Shown here: positions 15,238 through 25,640 of the stretch, in pieces
How positions within the stretch are numbered: the stretch's first letter is position 1
How the letters are laid out: each line of letters opens with the position of its first letter
From: Gammaproteobacteria bacterium
GTDB lineage: Bacteria > Pseudomonadota > Gammaproteobacteria > Arenicellales > Poriferihabitantaceae
NCBI GenBank assembly: GCA_022822625.1
Contig: JAJEAV010000034.1
Location: 1-49,502, forward strand
Length of the DNA stretch: 49,502 bases
Direction of reading: 5' to 3'
Program-made: the position numbers and the translations under genes
Notes under the pieces: model-generated
The model's database searches: none
Told to the model about the DNA's origin: nothing
Seen by the model: the letters and a program-made list of their open reading frames with translations, nothing else

Positions 15238-16293
15238 TCAAGAGTCGAGACAGCCTGCGAACGAGTCAGCCAGACGCTGCATGATCATGAACCAGGCATC
15301 AGGTCCTTGATCCAGGCCGGCACCAAGCGGATCCAGAACACCCGTTCTCGCATTCGTTTGCTCAATCACGGTTTCAACCAAGTCAGGCTTGAATTGTGGT
15401 TCAGAGAATACGCATACCACATTGTGTTCGGTGATGGCTTCCCTGAGTGCCGATAATCGCTTGGCACTGGGCAGACGGGTTGGCTCAACAGTGAACGAAC
15501 CAAACGATTCCAGTTCAAACGCATCTTCAAAATATCGATAGGCGTCATGGAACACGATAAACCGACTCTTCCGCACCGAAGAGAGCTGTTCCCGGATTGA
15601 TGCTTCGGTTTCATTGATTCGCTTGATTGTTGCATTGGCATTGTTGCGGTAAGCATCGGCATGCTCCGGACTCAGGGTGGAGAGTTCATCTGCCACAACT
15701 TCAACGATCCGACGGGCATTGCCCGGATCAAGCCAGATGTGTGGATCGAATTCTCCATGGTCATGGTCATCATGGTTGTCTTCATGCCCGTGCTCATCGT
15801 GTTCTTTCGCGGCATGTTCGTGTTCGTGCTCATCTGAATCGTGAGCATGGTCATGATCATGATGTGCTTCAGAGTGATGTTCATCTTCATGTTCCGGATG
15901 CTCATGGTGTCCCTCTTCGATTCCCCAGATACCGCCTTCACGAAAGGCAACCCTGTGGATTTCCGAAGCCTCTTCCAAGGTCATTACGACAGCATCAGTA
16001 CTCAGGTTCTCAACAGCCCGTGCCATGAAATTCTCCATGTACTTTCCAACCCAAATCACCAAATCTGCATCTTGCAGTGCCCTGGCCTGAGACGGTCGCA
16101 TTTGATAGGAGTGAGGGGATGCATTCGCCTGTAGCAACAATTGCGGTGTTCCCGTGTTGCCCGTGACTCCGGCAACCAGGGAATGAATGGGTTTGATGCT
16201 GACGACAATGGATGTTGACTGGTCAGCCCACAACGTATTGACCAAGGGAATCATCATTAGCAGGAGAAGGGTGGACTGTTTCAAATATTTCAT
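15238..16293 (-). CDS. znuA: Periplasmic zinc-binding protein of the ZnuABC importer
   Basis: A signal peptide covers about residues 1-23. The fold is that of cluster A-I metal-binding proteins: KPIHSLVAGVTG, the zinc ligand His in ANASPHSYQMRPSQ (residue about 61), DPHIWLDPGNA and HDAYRYFEDAFEL all match ZnuA. A His/Asp/Glu-rich loop (about residues 127-185, over 20 His) is the usual zinc-scavenging insertion. It delivers Zn2+ to ZnuB/ZnuC, which are encoded divergently at 16954-18543. Its ATG overlaps the stop of a truncated transposase gene (ATGA), so transcription and translation may now come through that fragment. Manganese or other metals are less likely given the His-rich loop. Confidence 0.95.
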   Translation of the reverse strand: MKYLKQSTLLLLMMIPLVNTLWADQSTSIVVSIKPIHSLVAGVTGNTGTPQLLLQANASPHSYQMRPSQARALQDADLVIWVGKYMENFMARAVENLSTDAVVMTLEEASEIHRVAFREGGIWGIEEGHHEHPEHEDEHHSEAHHDHDHAHDSDEHEHEHAAKEHDEHGHEDNHDDHDHGEFDPHIWLDPGNARRIVEVVADELSTLSPEHADAYRNNANATIKRINETEASIREQLSSVRKSRFIVFHDAYRYFEDAFELESFGSFTVEPTRLPSAKRLSALREAITEHNVVCVFSEPQFKPDLVETVIEQTNARTGVLDPLGAGLDQGPDAWFMIMQRLADSFAGCLDS

Positions 16294-16730
16294 GGTTCAG
16301 GTAGTTTTGTTTTTTTCGAAATGGTGGAATCATTAGGCATTGCCTTTCGAATCCGTCGACCCAGAAGCCATGCGGATTTTACGGTAATACCCAGTTTTTG
16401 ATGAAGCTGGACAGCACTGATTTTCCTGTTGCTGGTACACAACAGGAAAATGGCACGCAACCATAAATGAAGTTCAATATGGCTTGACTCGAACATCGTG
16501 CCAATACGAACAGTAAACTGTTTCCCGCAATCCCTGCACTTCTTCAGGCCATGACGGATTTTGCCCTCGGGGCATTTCTTTGACGGCTTCGTGCGAACAC
16601 CCTGCAAGGCGTAGGCATTATCCGTAACACCACAATTCGGGCAAACCGGGCCGGAAGGCCAAATTATGTCTTCCAGGTAGGAAAATGCTGCATTTTCATC
16701 CTGCATATATTTGGCGTTCAATTGAGACAT
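16290..16730 (-). pseudogene. IS1595-family transposase, N-terminal half only (zinc ribbon + HTH), coupled to znuA
   Basis: The protein begins MSQLNAKYMQDENAAF with the IS1595 pattern and has a zinc ribbon (CPNC near residue 30 and CRDCGKQF near 70) followed by a helix-turn-helix-like segment (residues about 100-135). Full transposases continue with a DDE/ISXO2-type domain of roughly 150 or more residues, which is absent: the frame stops at 16290 in an ATGA overlap with znuA. A longer start at 16766 is possible; the ATG at 16730 fits the family. Without the DDE domain it cannot transpose. It may be dead, or kept as a zinc-binding DNA-binding peptide beside a zinc uptake gene, which is only speculation. 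Confidence 0.8.
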
Positions 16731-16782
16731 TGTGAAATCTTTTTCATTTATACTGGTGTTTTCCATAAATCATTTTGGTTTG

Positions 16783-16801
16783 TCAAGTATAATAATATTG
16801 A
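16783..16801. promoter_or_regulatory. AT-rich imperfect palindrome in the divergent znu control region
   Basis: TCAAGTATAATAATATTGA has inverted ends (TCAA/TTGA) and an internal TATAAT (16788-16793) readable as a -10 box toward znuC. A TTGACA (reverse strand, 16786-16781) is a possible -35 element toward the transposase/znuA unit. It is placed where a Zur operator would be expected, but it does not match the usual gammaproteobacterial Zur box well. Confidence 0.25.
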
Positions 16802-16953
16802 TTGTTAAGAGCAAATGGAACTGTCCGTTTGGTAGCACTGTTGGACATACCGCCATATTCAGCCACCGTAATCCATTTGACAGGCTGTGAGGCTGTGAAC
16901 CCGTACCCTCTATCCGCCGCGAATCATGTTCAGGCAAGTCAACGAAATCAACT

Positions 16954-17742
16954 ATGTCAATCATCAATAATGCCTATGCACAGCCTTCGGATGATGTAGA
17001 CCAACGCGAACTACTGGTTGAAGCCAGATCCGTGAGTTATCGGATCGAAAATCGCCAGATTCTCGACTCTGTTGACATTTCGGTTCACCGGGGCGAGATA
17101 GTGACCCTGATCGGTACCAACGGTGCTGGTAAATCGACTCTCATTCGAGTTCTGCTTCAGTTGATCAAGCCCGATCAGGGCAAAGTTACCCAGTGCCCGG
17201 GTTTGCGGGTTGGTTATTCACCCCAGCATGTTCATCGTGACCCGATACTCCCACTGACAGTCAGGCATTTCCTGGCTTTGGGAGAATCAGCCTCTCTTGA
17301 ACGGATCCGGGAACTGCTCGAAGAAGTAGGGGTTGGGAACATACTTGACTACCCCATAACCGGGATTTCGGGGGGTGAGCTGCATCGGGTCATGCTGGCT
17401 CGGGCGCTACTCCGCAAACCTGACCTGCTCGTTCTTGATGAGCCAATGGCCGGCGTTGATGCTGCCAGTCAAAGCGAGCTTTACAATCTGATCGGAGATA
17501 TCCGAGATCGATATGATTGTGGAATATTGCTGGTCTCGCATGATCTGTATATGGTCATGGCTGATACCAATACAGTGGTGTGTCTGAATCATCATGTCTG
17601 CTGTACCGGTCATCCACAAAACGTGGTCACACATCCGGGTTTTATTTCGGTTTTTGGTCAGGACTTGTCGGATACCCTCGCAATCTACTCGCACAGCCAC
17701 GATCATGACCATTCAACCCACCACCATGAGTCAGAAATCTGA
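16954..17742 (+). CDS. znuC: Zinc ABC transporter ATP-binding protein
   Basis: An ABC ATPase of 262 residues. Walker A is GTNGAGKST (about 53-61), the Q-loop is in YSPQHVH, the signature is ISGGE (canonical LSGGQ), Walker B is LLVLDEPMAG and the H-loop is LVSHDL. The C-terminal tail carries a His-rich stretch (SHSHDHDHSTHHH), which is often seen in zinc-linked ATPases. It powers Zn2+ uptake with ZnuB, whose GTG start lies 12 bp downstream. Its N-terminal ~20 residues look dispensable, so the true start could be internal. It is divergent from znuA. Confidence 0.93.
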   Translation: MSIINNAYAQPSDDVDQRELLVEARSVSYRIENRQILDSVDISVHRGEIVTLIGTNGAGKSTLIRVLLQLIKPDQGKVTQCPGLRVGYSPQHVHRDPILPLTVRHFLALGESASLERIRELLEEVGVGNILDYPITGISGGELHRVMLARALLRKPDLLVLDEPMAGVDAASQSELYNLIGDIRDRYDCGILLVSHDLYMVMADTNTVVCLNHHVCCTGHPQNVVTHPGFISVFGQDLSDTLAIYSHSHDHDHSTHHHESEI

Positions 17743-17754
17743 CAGGCCCTTATA

Positions 17755-18543
17755 GTGGAAGATTTTTTTCTGCGCGCAATTCTCGGCGGCCTCGGGTTTG
17801 CGATAGCAGCTGGCCCAGTTGGCTGCTTTGTTGTATGGCGACGCATGGCGTATCTGGGTGAAGCCATTGCGCATGCAATCCTGCTTGGCATTGCCCTGGG
17901 GTTCCTGCTGGAGATTCAGCCCGTAATCACTGTGCTCGTGACCTGTTTTCTCTTTGCATATATGCTTGCCGGAATCGAGCAGGACAGGATGATTTCCAAC
18001 GATGCACTGCTTGGATCAATATCCCATCTTGCCCTGGCACTCGGTCTTGTAGCCCTGTCATTCATGGAACAGATACGCGTTGATCTCATCTCATTCCTGT
18101 TTGGCGATATTCTGGCCATCAGTTCATTCGAACTGGTAACCATCTATACCATAGCAGCAATCGCCTGTATGTTGGTCAAATGGCAATGGCGCAATCTATT
18201 GTCGATAACCGTGAATCAGGATCTGGCGGCGGTCGAAGGAGTACCAGTGGAGAAAACCCGTTTGCTGCTGATTATGGTGCTCGCCATGGTAATTGCCATA
18301 GGTATGACAATTGTGGGCATACTGTTGGTGATTGCAATGGTGATTATCCCGGCTGCCGCTGCTCGGTGTCTCGCCAGAACCCCGGGACAGATGGTTGTCG
18401 TCGCTGCGATGATTGGCTGTCTTGCAGTGTTTTCGGGGTTGTATGGCTCTCTGACCTGGGATATTCCCGCTGGCCCTTCTATTATAGTGGTGGCCGGGGT
18501 GATATTTTTTCTGGTCAACCTGCTCCCTTTCAGGGGAAAGTAG
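17755..18543 (+). CDS. znuB: Zinc ABC transporter permease
   Basis: A polytopic membrane protein of 262 residues with about eight hydrophobic helices. It matches the ABC-3 permease family of zinc and manganese importers: RMAYLGEAIAHAILLGIALG near residue 30, a conserved SFLFGDILAIS segment, and a C-terminal helix pair containing IPAAAARCLARTPGQM. The start is GTG at 17755. It follows znuC closely, and the two are surely co-transcribed. With ZnuA and ZnuC the importer is complete. Confidence 0.93.
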   Translation: MEDFFLRAILGGLGFAIAAGPVGCFVVWRRMAYLGEAIAHAILLGIALGFLLEIQPVITVLVTCFLFAYMLAGIEQDRMISNDALLGSISHLALALGLVALSFMEQIRVDLISFLFGDILAISSFELVTIYTIAAIACMLVKWQWRNLLSITVNQDLAAVEGVPVEKTRLLLIMVLAMVIAIGMTIVGILLVIAMVIIPAAAARCLARTPGQMVVVAAMIGCLAVFSGLYGSLTWDIPAGPSIIVVAGVIFFLVNLLPFRGK

Positions 18544-19006
18544 CCAGACCTATTTCACAGGTGTATCACCTACCCTGTCATGGTCAACTGGGTTGTCCTG
18601 TTCCCGGTTATTGTACGATTTCGGCACAGGTAGATATCACGCAAATGGCAACGGCTATCTGAAGGGTCGTAAGTGGAAATCGAATCTGTGGATAGCAGGT
18701 GGAGCTACGTTCATTCTTGCTGCGGCTGTTTTTCTGCCCCGAATATCGGCACAGAATCGAGACAGCCAAAAGATTCAGAAGAATATCTCGGCACTCCACC
18801 TTTAGTGCCGGATAATGGGAATAAAACGGGACCTGAAAATCAGCCCGATTTGCTTATGCGGCCGAGAAGATTCGAAACGCCTCCGATAGTCTTTTAACTA
18901 CAATACCTTAGAAGATTTTGCAAGCAGTTTTGTTACACAGTCTTTGGTGCGGAAATAGCATTCCTTCTCAAGCTCAGAGCAAATGGTCGGGTCGTCTCTA
19001 TCTCAT
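18544..19006. other. Gene-free stretch between znuB and the defence island
   Basis: Two short frames (18593-18805 and 18673-18897) together look like a possible decayed small membrane or secreted protein: one has a TM stretch around WIAGGATFILAAAVFLP, and the other continues in proline-rich sequence in a different frame. No family is recognised. Near its end, at 18900-18913, is ACAATACCTTAGAA, partner of a similar sequence beyond the island. Confidence 0.3.
18900..18913 (+). repeat. Left copy of an imperfect 14-bp direct repeat bracketing the island
   Basis: ACAATACCTTAGAA here and ACAATGTCTTAGAA at 32836-32849 agree at 12 of 14 positions in the same orientation. They lie outside herA on the left and outside the broken ardC on the right, so they may mark an integration or duplication boundary. 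No integrase is present, and the match could be chance. Confidence 0.25.
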
Positions 19007-21073
19007 CTAAAAAGGTACCTCATCATCTAGGTCTGGTCCGCTATCGTTTTGCTGTTCTTGGTTTTCCGGTCCAGCAATCCCCCAACTTTCGACGACATCT
19101 GCCAATGGAAAAACTGTGTCTTTGGACCAATCCACATAAGGCGCGGCGGTAGCGCTCCAAGGTTCTTTTGAAGGCAATCGCACCTGGGCACGAGCAGGAA
19201 CGTGAAAAGCACTCCCAAACAAAATAGCTTCTCCGGCTGCGAGAACTGTGACTTGATCCAGTAATCTCTGGGCCTGTTTGGGAATAATTCGCCGGAAGTG
19301 GTCAATGTCATCTGGGTTTTGAAGGCGATGTGAGAAGAAATTTGCACACTGGCTAATTATTGTCGGGCTAATTTCACTGGGTCTCTGGCTGGCTACGATA
19401 AGCGAGAGTCCGAACTTACGCCCCTCTTTTGCGACACGCTCGAACGATCTACGGGAAAGGCTTTCTCCACGGTCTTCATGGGTGCGAGGCGGTCTCGCAT
19501 AGTTATGGGCTTCTTCCAGAATAAGAAGCCACGGATACTCGCTCCGAATATCTGGCTTTAGCATTTCCCGCGTTTCCAGAAACAAACGCCCTAGCAAAGC
19601 GCAGGCAAAAGGTAAAACCTCTGACGCCAACATTGACATATCAAGCACAGAAACCCGTGACGCAGATTTTTGACCGACACCTAGCTTATTCATCCATTCC
19701 TGAAATGAGTGGATATTCTGGTCTTCAAAACTGAAAAAAGACTGCCACCTGCGGTCATCAAGCCGAGTGCGCATTCTTAATTTAAGCGTCAGCAAATACT
19801 GATCAATTTTCTTGCTGCTATCCTGATCTGTGGAACGGTCTACCAGGTTTGGATCACGAAACTCATGAACTGGAACGAACCTAGGGGCATCTGCCGACTT
19901 AGCAAAATTCACACCTTCATTTTGTCGTTCTGATATATTCGCGAGTAACGTAGTCCTAATCTGTTCAAGGAAATCACGAACTTCTCTGTCATTGCCAACT
20001 CGCCGCCATTTGCAATCCCCATTCGGTGTCCAGTTTAGCTGTCGGTCAAATTCACCCCAGTCAATAATATCATCTGGCGCATATTGTTTCGCATGATTTA
20101 TTGCGAGGTCAAAATTGCTCGCAGGCGTATTACCATCAAGCCAACTGATTGCTGAATCGATTTTGCCAATAGCGGTCTGAACTGGATCATAGGGACCTGC
20201 ATCAGTCGGATTTGCCTTTGCGATTGCCCACCAGTCTTTCAATACAGGTTCCTGCGTCGCCTCAGATGCCTGAAGCCAATCGCAGATTTCCTCGCCATTC
20301 ATCAACCAGGCGGGCAATCCAAACTCTTCTCCATTCAAGTAAAGTTTGTTCGGTTCTCTCTGATAGTTTGCTTGATCGTCGCTCAGAAATGCGTTTGCAT
20401 ACTCGCCGTTAATATCGAGAATAAAGATGTGGGGGTCCGCACCATTATCACGCTGCATTCTGTCATTCTCAAGAATGACTCGGACAAGACTTGCAACAGT
20501 GTATGACTTCCCCGAACCTGTATTTCCTACAACCGCCAATGGCCTCGAAAACATGTCATTAAAGGATGCCTTTATTTTTGTATTTTCGTCGCCCGTATGA
20601 TGTCCAATCTCCAGTGGAAAATCGAAATCGCCTTCATTCCAGTCTTTTGGCTTATTTCTCAAAGGGGGATGTTCAAAAATCCAGGAAAGGACTTCGGGGT
20701 TGGCAACCTCAGCAGGGGTATCAAGAGTCGGAAGAATAGTTATGCCCGCATCAAACTTCCATTCTCCTTGTCCAAATTGCTTGACAGTTCCAAGCAATTG
20801 AACCGCCGCAATCCTTCTAGGCTTTATCAACTCTAATGATAGTTCTTCATTTGTTGACGGATCATAGCTTTCTCTTGCTTCAAGATCGCTCAAAATTCCA
20901 ATCGCATGGGTGCCGGCGCCTAGGTCGAAGGTCAAAAAAGAATTGATTGCGACCGCGCGTTGCACGCCATCAGGTGTAGCCCGGGATGAGGATTTTGCTT
21001 CAGTTGATAGTTCGACTTTCAAACGAAAACCGTTGACAGAGACAACATGGCCTATGACGCGTGGCTGCTCCAT
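19007..21073 (-). CDS. herA: HerA-family hexameric ATPase, partner of SIR2-like protein
   Basis: The N-terminal HAS-barrel-like region (residues 1-120) is followed by the HerA/FtsK-type ATPase core. Walker A is GNTGSGKS (183-190), and FILDINGEYANAF is the conserved strand after it. Walker B is LLILEEAHNYA, and the arginine-containing sensor is VASQRPSEIS. The acidic C-terminus resembles other defence HerA proteins. Its ATG overlaps the SIR2 stop codon (TAATG), so the two are made together. In the known SIR2-HerA anti-phage pairs the two proteins form a large complex in which SIR2 depletes NAD+ on infection and HerA contributes ATPase/DNA translocation activity. It is the last gene of the island operon. 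Confidence 0.92.
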   Translation of the reverse strand: MEQPRVIGHVVSVNGFRLKVELSTEAKSSSRATPDGVQRAVAINSFLTFDLGAGTHAIGILSDLEARESYDPSTNEELSLELIKPRRIAAVQLLGTVKQFGQGEWKFDAGITILPTLDTPAEVANPEVLSWIFEHPPLRNKPKDWNEGDFDFPLEIGHHTGDENTKIKASFNDMFSRPLAVVGNTGSGKSYTVASLVRVILENDRMQRDNGADPHIFILDINGEYANAFLSDDQANYQREPNKLYLNGEEFGLPAWLMNGEEICDWLQASEATQEPVLKDWWAIAKANPTDAGPYDPVQTAIGKIDSAISWLDGNTPASNFDLAINHAKQYAPDDIIDWGEFDRQLNWTPNGDCKWRRVGNDREVRDFLEQIRTTLLANISERQNEGVNFAKSADAPRFVPVHEFRDPNLVDRSTDQDSSKKIDQYLLTLKLRMRTRLDDRRWQSFFSFEDQNIHSFQEWMNKLGVGQKSASRVSVLDMSMLASEVLPFACALLGRLFLETREMLKPDIRSEYPWLLILEEAHNYARPPRTHEDRGESLSRRSFERVAKEGRKFGLSLIVASQRPSEISPTIISQCANFFSHRLQNPDDIDHFRRIIPKQAQRLLDQVTVLAAGEAILFGSAFHVPARAQVRLPSKEPWSATAAPYVDWSKDTVFPLADVVESWGIAGPENQEQQNDSGPDLDDEVPF

Positions 21074-22494
21074 TAGGTGTCACCCGTTGGTCCACACGAC
21101 GACGTATCCTCAACCTCTCTTATTTGTTCCTCAAACCTACGTAACTGTTTGAAATCCTCTAACCATTGCACATCGGGCATTACGTTTTGGGCAAAATCTG
21201 CAAACGTGGCATTCTGATATGTGCAATCCTGACCATCTTCAAGTCGCTCTGTAAGAACGAACGCCCTTTGGCCAAGATTTTGGTATCGGCTAATTCGTTC
21301 AATAATCTGGCTGTTTGGATTAGGTTCAACGACCAGCATCACAAGCGAGGGATTCATCAATGCGGTCTCTATGATGCGATTCACATGGTCATCGCCAAAT
21401 CCATACCCAAGAACCAACAGGAATGTTTGCGGCTGGTTTAGGCGGGCATGAAACAGCCTGAATAAATGTGCATACGGTATACCAAGCGTCTGCATAAATT
21501 TTTGTGACGTCGGCAGGATGCCAAATGGCCCGATATGTTTATACTCATCAGATTGAAGTTTTGTCGCTTTTGTAGCGGGATCACTCGCGCGATATTCATT
21601 GGCAAAAGCTAAATCTTTATGTTGCGCCCGATAGATTCCACTATCATCAACATACCAATGCAACGAGCCGTGAAGCTTATAATACTGAACAAACTTATCG
21701 AACCGGCGGACCCGTCCCTCGGCAATGTCACCAGGATAGTAAATGTCCAACCCATAAACAGCCGGATCGAACCGCGCTGATGCCTTCCCTGAGAACCCGT
21801 CAAAATACTGGATTCCTAATTCTTCAAAAGCCTGCTCAAACAAAGTGTCGTAGTTGAGGGTGAATAAATGTGTGCGCCCAAGGTTTGTGTCACGCGCAAT
21901 AAGTTTTGCCAAAAATGGGATATGACCCGATGAGCCGCCTGACGAGCCTCGCGACAACTCTCTTCGATCTAATTGAAGCGCGCATTCCGCGTAAATTGCC
22001 TTTTCAAGATATTTGCAAAGATTCTGCTCATCTTCTTTGCTTAAAGTTAGCGGCTTCAAACCTTCTTCTTCAGCATTCTCATCTTCGATGCGCCTTTTCC
22101 AAGCAATTGTATCTATTGGGGAGTTTTCCGAGCTTGCAAGGCCAGATGCGTTAAATATATAGCTAAGCCAATCTTCAAAATTACCTTGTCCGAAATCGTT
22201 AGACTTCTTCCATTCTATGATCGCTCTGGCACCATCGGATTGCTGACATTGTTCCACAGCATCTAGCACCAAACATTCAAGATTATTCTGCGCGGGTCCA
22301 GCCATGAGACGCCCACCTGTACCCACTGAACAACCGGCCGCCGTTAACACAACAACGCTCTCCATACGGAGCCAATCCGCTAACAGTGCTTGGATACGGC
22401 GCAGACCTTCTTCCTGATTTTTTCCCGCTAGTAAATCCTGGCTACCGCTCACAGAATCTGGGGAAAGAAGCTTGTAGTTGCTAAAATCGCTCAC
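21073..22494 (-). CDS. SIR2-like NADase effector of a SIR2-HerA defence pair
   Basis: A SIR2-fold protein of 473 residues. The nucleotide-binding loop is [12 protein letters not shown] (51-62), the catalytic-site Asn motif is [13 protein letters not shown] (Asn214), and the general-base His is in YKLHGSLHW (His275). The late motif [16 protein letters not shown] fits SIR2_2-type defence proteins, not deacetylases. Such proteins hydrolyse NAD+ and stop growth of infected cells. The start is GTG, and it overlaps the stop of the type III Res gene (GTGA); the stop overlaps herA. Translational coupling to a restriction enzyme gene is unusual for this effector. The active-site residues look intact. 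Confidence 0.92.
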   Translation of the reverse strand: MSDFSNYKLLSPDSVSGSQDLLAGKNQEEGLRRIQALLADWLRMESVVVLTAAGCSVGTGGRLMAGPAQNNLECLVLDAVEQCQQSDGARAIIEWKKSNDFGQGNFEDWLSYIFNASGLASSENSPIDTIAWKRRIEDENAEEEGLKPLTLSKEDEQNLCKYLEKAIYAECALQLDRRELSRGSSGGSSGHIPFLAKLIARDTNLGRTHLFTLNYDTLFEQAFEELGIQYFDGFSGKASARFDPAVYGLDIYYPGDIAEGRVRRFDKFVQYYKLHGSLHWYVDDSGIYRAQHKDLAFANEYRASDPATKATKLQSDEYKHIGPFGILPTSQKFMQTLGIPYAHLFRLFHARLNQPQTFLLVLGYGFGDDHVNRIIETALMNPSLVMLVVEPNPNSQIIERISRYQNLGQRAFVLTERLEDGQDCTYQNATFADFAQNVMPDVQWLEDFKQLRRFEEQIREVEDTSSCGPTGDT

Positions 22495-25400
22495 ATCGCC
22501 ACCTCGCTCACCAAGTCCATCAATTTGGCATAGTCTGTGACTACATCGTGTTTAACCTTCTCTGATAAAATTTTTTCATTTAGCTCGGTGAAGAACTTTC
22601 GCGCGCACTCAATTTTGGTTTTTTCTATTTCCCGCAACTTCATTGAGGACATAGATCCCTTTGTCTCTGCTACAAAATAGACGTGTCTAACGCTGCCATG
22701 CTTAAAAGAAATCGCCCAGTCGGGATTGTAATCGCCGACTGGTGTAGGAATAAGGAACCCTCCCGGCAGTTTTGCGTAGACAACGACCTCCGCACTAGTG
22801 TCGAGATCTTCCACGAAACGGCGCTCGACATCGGAATCTGTCACGCAATAGTCATAAACGTGATTATTGAGCTTACTGCTCGCACGAGAGAAATCTTGGC
22901 CTGTCTGAGCCGCCGTAAAAATATCGGTATCAAAACGATTCTGGACCTCATCGTAGGAGAGTTTCTCGATAATTACTGTCGCTTTCTGTTCGTTTATCAA
23001 ACGTGATGCTTCGGCGATGAAGTGCTCCGGATTCATTCGGAACTGCCCAAATATCCCTGGCTCTATGCCAGACAATATCTCCGCTATCGTTTTACGTGTC
23101 AGATGGGCATTCTCAGCGATTTTACCTATAAGGTCATAAGTTACATCGGAATGGACAGTGCCACCCGTTTCCGTGGTGGTGTCAGTTAGTTTGAAGCTGT
23201 CACCCGTTTTCAATTGATCGTCAGTCACCGCTGCATTTTGCTCGCCAGTCTGCACGATATATTGAAGTGGTGTCACACGTAATTGGCTATCCAACGCGCT
23301 AATTGCTTTCTTAATCAACTCGCTTGATTCAAAGTCCACGCGATATACTGCTTTGCGGTTAATCCGGGACCAGAGTTCTTGAAATTCTTTTTTCTCAAAA
23401 TTGTCGTTGAGTGGATTGGTTTTCGGTTTCCGCCCATCGTCAATTTTTGGCAATTTGCTGTCGTCGAAGACGCTATCTATCAGATCAACGATTTGATCGG
23501 TATAAGCTTTCAGCTCATCTGGAAGCTCAGCCAACTGACCAGAATCCTTGGCCGTGTGATAGGCATCCGTAATGCTGTCATCGTCGTCCGTGTAATCGTT
23601 CTTCAACAGATATCTGTATATCTGCTTCGCCATTTGGGGCGTAACTTCAATCGGACCCTCAGGCGTATCCAGCATCTTGCCCGTAAAATATTCCTCATTT
23701 GCTTTACGTGGTCGGGCAGATAATGTTTCGGAAATCTCCGTCTGCAAACCCTTTACAAAATCCCGATAGCTCTCACTTGCCACAACAGTCAGCACATTTA
23801 TGTCATGCACAATAGCTGGAAGGTCCATGCGCTCACCGTTCTGGTCAACAGACAACCGCAGGCCTCGCCCGACCTCCTGACGACGAGAAATAGTATTGTC
23901 GCTATACTTCAACATGCACATGACAAAAACATTGGGATTGTCCCACCCTTCGCGCAAGGCTGAGTGAGAGAAAATAAAACGGACTTTGCGCTTGGAATTA
24001 TCCTCTGCGCTTGATGACTCGCCGTGAAAAGCCAAAAGACTTTCCTTGTCCTTTAAGATTAAGTCATATGCATCCACATCATCAGAATGTCCGGCATTCT
24101 CTCCCTTTGTCTTCGCTTTCGGATCTTTCAGGCGCTTGGTCTTTTTATCAATCGCGAAGTAGCCTTTGTGGGTTTCTTCAGGGCTAATACCTGCCAAATA
24201 TTTACGGTATGCTTCATTATCAATTGCAAGCTCGGTAAAATATTCATCTTTAAGCAAATTATACTCACGTTCAAAAATACGGGCATATTCGCCTTTCTCA
24301 TCTTGCCTATCATAATCACGGTATTTCACCACCTCGTCGATGAAGAAGAGCGACAACACCTTAATACCTTGGGCAAAAAGCTGTTTTTCCTTGTCAAAGT
24401 GGGCCTTAATGGTTTCGCGGATTTGGATGCGGCGAATATCTTTTTCGTTCACGTCGCCAGTTGCTTCACCTGCCCGCAAAGTGATGCCATTGGTGAATTC
24501 TACCGTGTCATGATTATAGTCGATTTGGGAAATGACAAAATCATCGCGGTATTGATCCAGCTCACCTGATTTTATGAAGAGATTATCCTTAAACTCTAAT
24601 CGCCTAATCTCACGCTTGATTTCGCCAGATTTCATTTTTACTTCCATCTCGACCCGTGCAACTGGAGCCTTCTTTGAGATGTCGATACCTTCGAGATAAA
24701 GATAAGCATTGGTACCAGCTAGGCCGCGCGTTTGTATGCCGCGTACCGCGATTTTCTTCACCAACTTCTGATTATAGGCGTCGAGCGCATCTAGGCGGTG
24801 AACCTTATTGTGTTGGCTGCGGTGTGTGGCTGAATAGCGCAAGATCATCAGCGGATTAAACTTTGGCAAGGCCTCAAGCGTTGCCTTACCTTCCATCTTT
24901 TGCGGTTCGTCAAGTATCAGGATAGGCCGGTTGCTGCTAATCACATCAATGGGGCGGCGTGACTGAAAGTCATCCAGCTTGTCATAGATACGGCGGTTAT
25001 CAGCACCTTTGGAGTTAAACGCCTGAATGTTGATAATCATGACATTGATACCAGCATCCGACGAAAAGCCTTCCAGATCATGCAGTTTTTTTGAGTTATA
25101 AATGAAGAAGCGAGCTTTCTTGTGATAGCTTTCCGAAAAATGGTCCGCCGTTATCTTGAATGACTGATAAACCCCTTCACGGATTGCAATACTGGGCACC
25201 ATGATGATAAACTTTGACCAGCCATAGCGCTTGTTCATTTCAAAAATGGATTTGATATAGCAATAGGTCTTGCCCGTGCCGGTTTCCATCTCGATATCAA
25301 GATTGATCAGCGCACCCGGCTTATAGCTTTTCGGTTTGGGCTTCAGCTTGCCCGATTTGTCCACCTCGTAATAATCATCAAGCGCTTTTGAAGCAGGCAG

Positions 25401-25622
25401 GTTTTGTCGTTTCTGCACTGCCTGAATATTGGCCTGCAACTGGACACTGGTTAGTTTGATATCCTCATTTTTGAACCCAGACTCATCAAGTGAAGCCTGT
25501 TTTGTCGTGCCGGGATCCATGCGATATGAAATACCGCTATGAAAAGGTTGCCCCGCAAAACAATCCACCGCCGCATCAACAGCATTGGTCTGATAATCCT
25601 GAACCTTAAACTTTAACTTCAT
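22491..25622 (-). CDS. Type III restriction enzyme Res subunit (helicase + nuclease)
   Basis: A superfamily 2 translocase of 1043 residues. Walker A is METGTGKT (112-119), the DExx box is LDEPQ (motif II), motif III is SATH and motif VI is QEVGRGLRL. The C-terminal PD-(D/E)XK nuclease is visible as D968, E986 and K988 (PDW...AETKG). It cleaves DNA after ATP-driven travel from unmethylated recognition sites in complex with Mod, encoded 18 bp upstream. All motifs are intact and the length is typical of Res. The downstream SIR2 gene starts inside its stop codon. Confidence 0.93.
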   Translation of the reverse strand: MKLKFKVQDYQTNAVDAAVDCFAGQPFHSGISYRMDPGTTKQASLDESGFKNEDIKLTSVQLQANIQAVQKRQNLPASKALDDYYEVDKSGKLKPKPKSYKPGALINLDIEMETGTGKTYCYIKSIFEMNKRYGWSKFIIMVPSIAIREGVYQSFKITADHFSESYHKKARFFIYNSKKLHDLEGFSSDAGINVMIINIQAFNSKGADNRRIYDKLDDFQSRRPIDVISSNRPILILDEPQKMEGKATLEALPKFNPLMILRYSATHRSQHNKVHRLDALDAYNQKLVKKIAVRGIQTRGLAGTNAYLYLEGIDISKKAPVARVEMEVKMKSGEIKREIRRLEFKDNLFIKSGELDQYRDDFVISQIDYNHDTVEFTNGITLRAGEATGDVNEKDIRRIQIRETIKAHFDKEKQLFAQGIKVLSLFFIDEVVKYRDYDRQDEKGEYARIFEREYNLLKDEYFTELAIDNEAYRKYLAGISPEETHKGYFAIDKKTKRLKDPKAKTKGENAGHSDDVDAYDLILKDKESLLAFHGESSSAEDNSKRKVRFIFSHSALREGWDNPNVFVMCMLKYSDNTISRRQEVGRGLRLSVDQNGERMDLPAIVHDINVLTVVASESYRDFVKGLQTEISETLSARPRKANEEYFTGKMLDTPEGPIEVTPQMAKQIYRYLLKNDYTDDDDSITDAYHTAKDSGQLAELPDELKAYTDQIVDLIDSVFDDSKLPKIDDGRKPKTNPLNDNFEKKEFQELWSRINRKAVYRVDFESSELIKKAISALDSQLRVTPLQYIVQTGEQNAAVTDDQLKTGDSFKLTDTTTETGGTVHSDVTYDLIGKIAENAHLTRKTIAEILSGIEPGIFGQFRMNPEHFIAEASRLINEQKATVIIEKLSYDEVQNRFDTDIFTAAQTGQDFSRASSKLNNHVYDYCVTDSDVERRFVEDLDTSAEVVVYAKLPGGFLIPTPVGDYNPDWAISFKHGSVRHVYFVAETKGSMSSMKLREIEKTKIECARKFFTELNEKILSEKVKHDVVTDYAKLMDLVSEVAM

Positions 25623-25640
25623 GACTTACCCCAATCCGCC

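Noticed and set aside
15627-16134. Plus-strand frames within znuA rich in His/Arg
   Set aside because: They are shadows of the His-rich loop of znuA.
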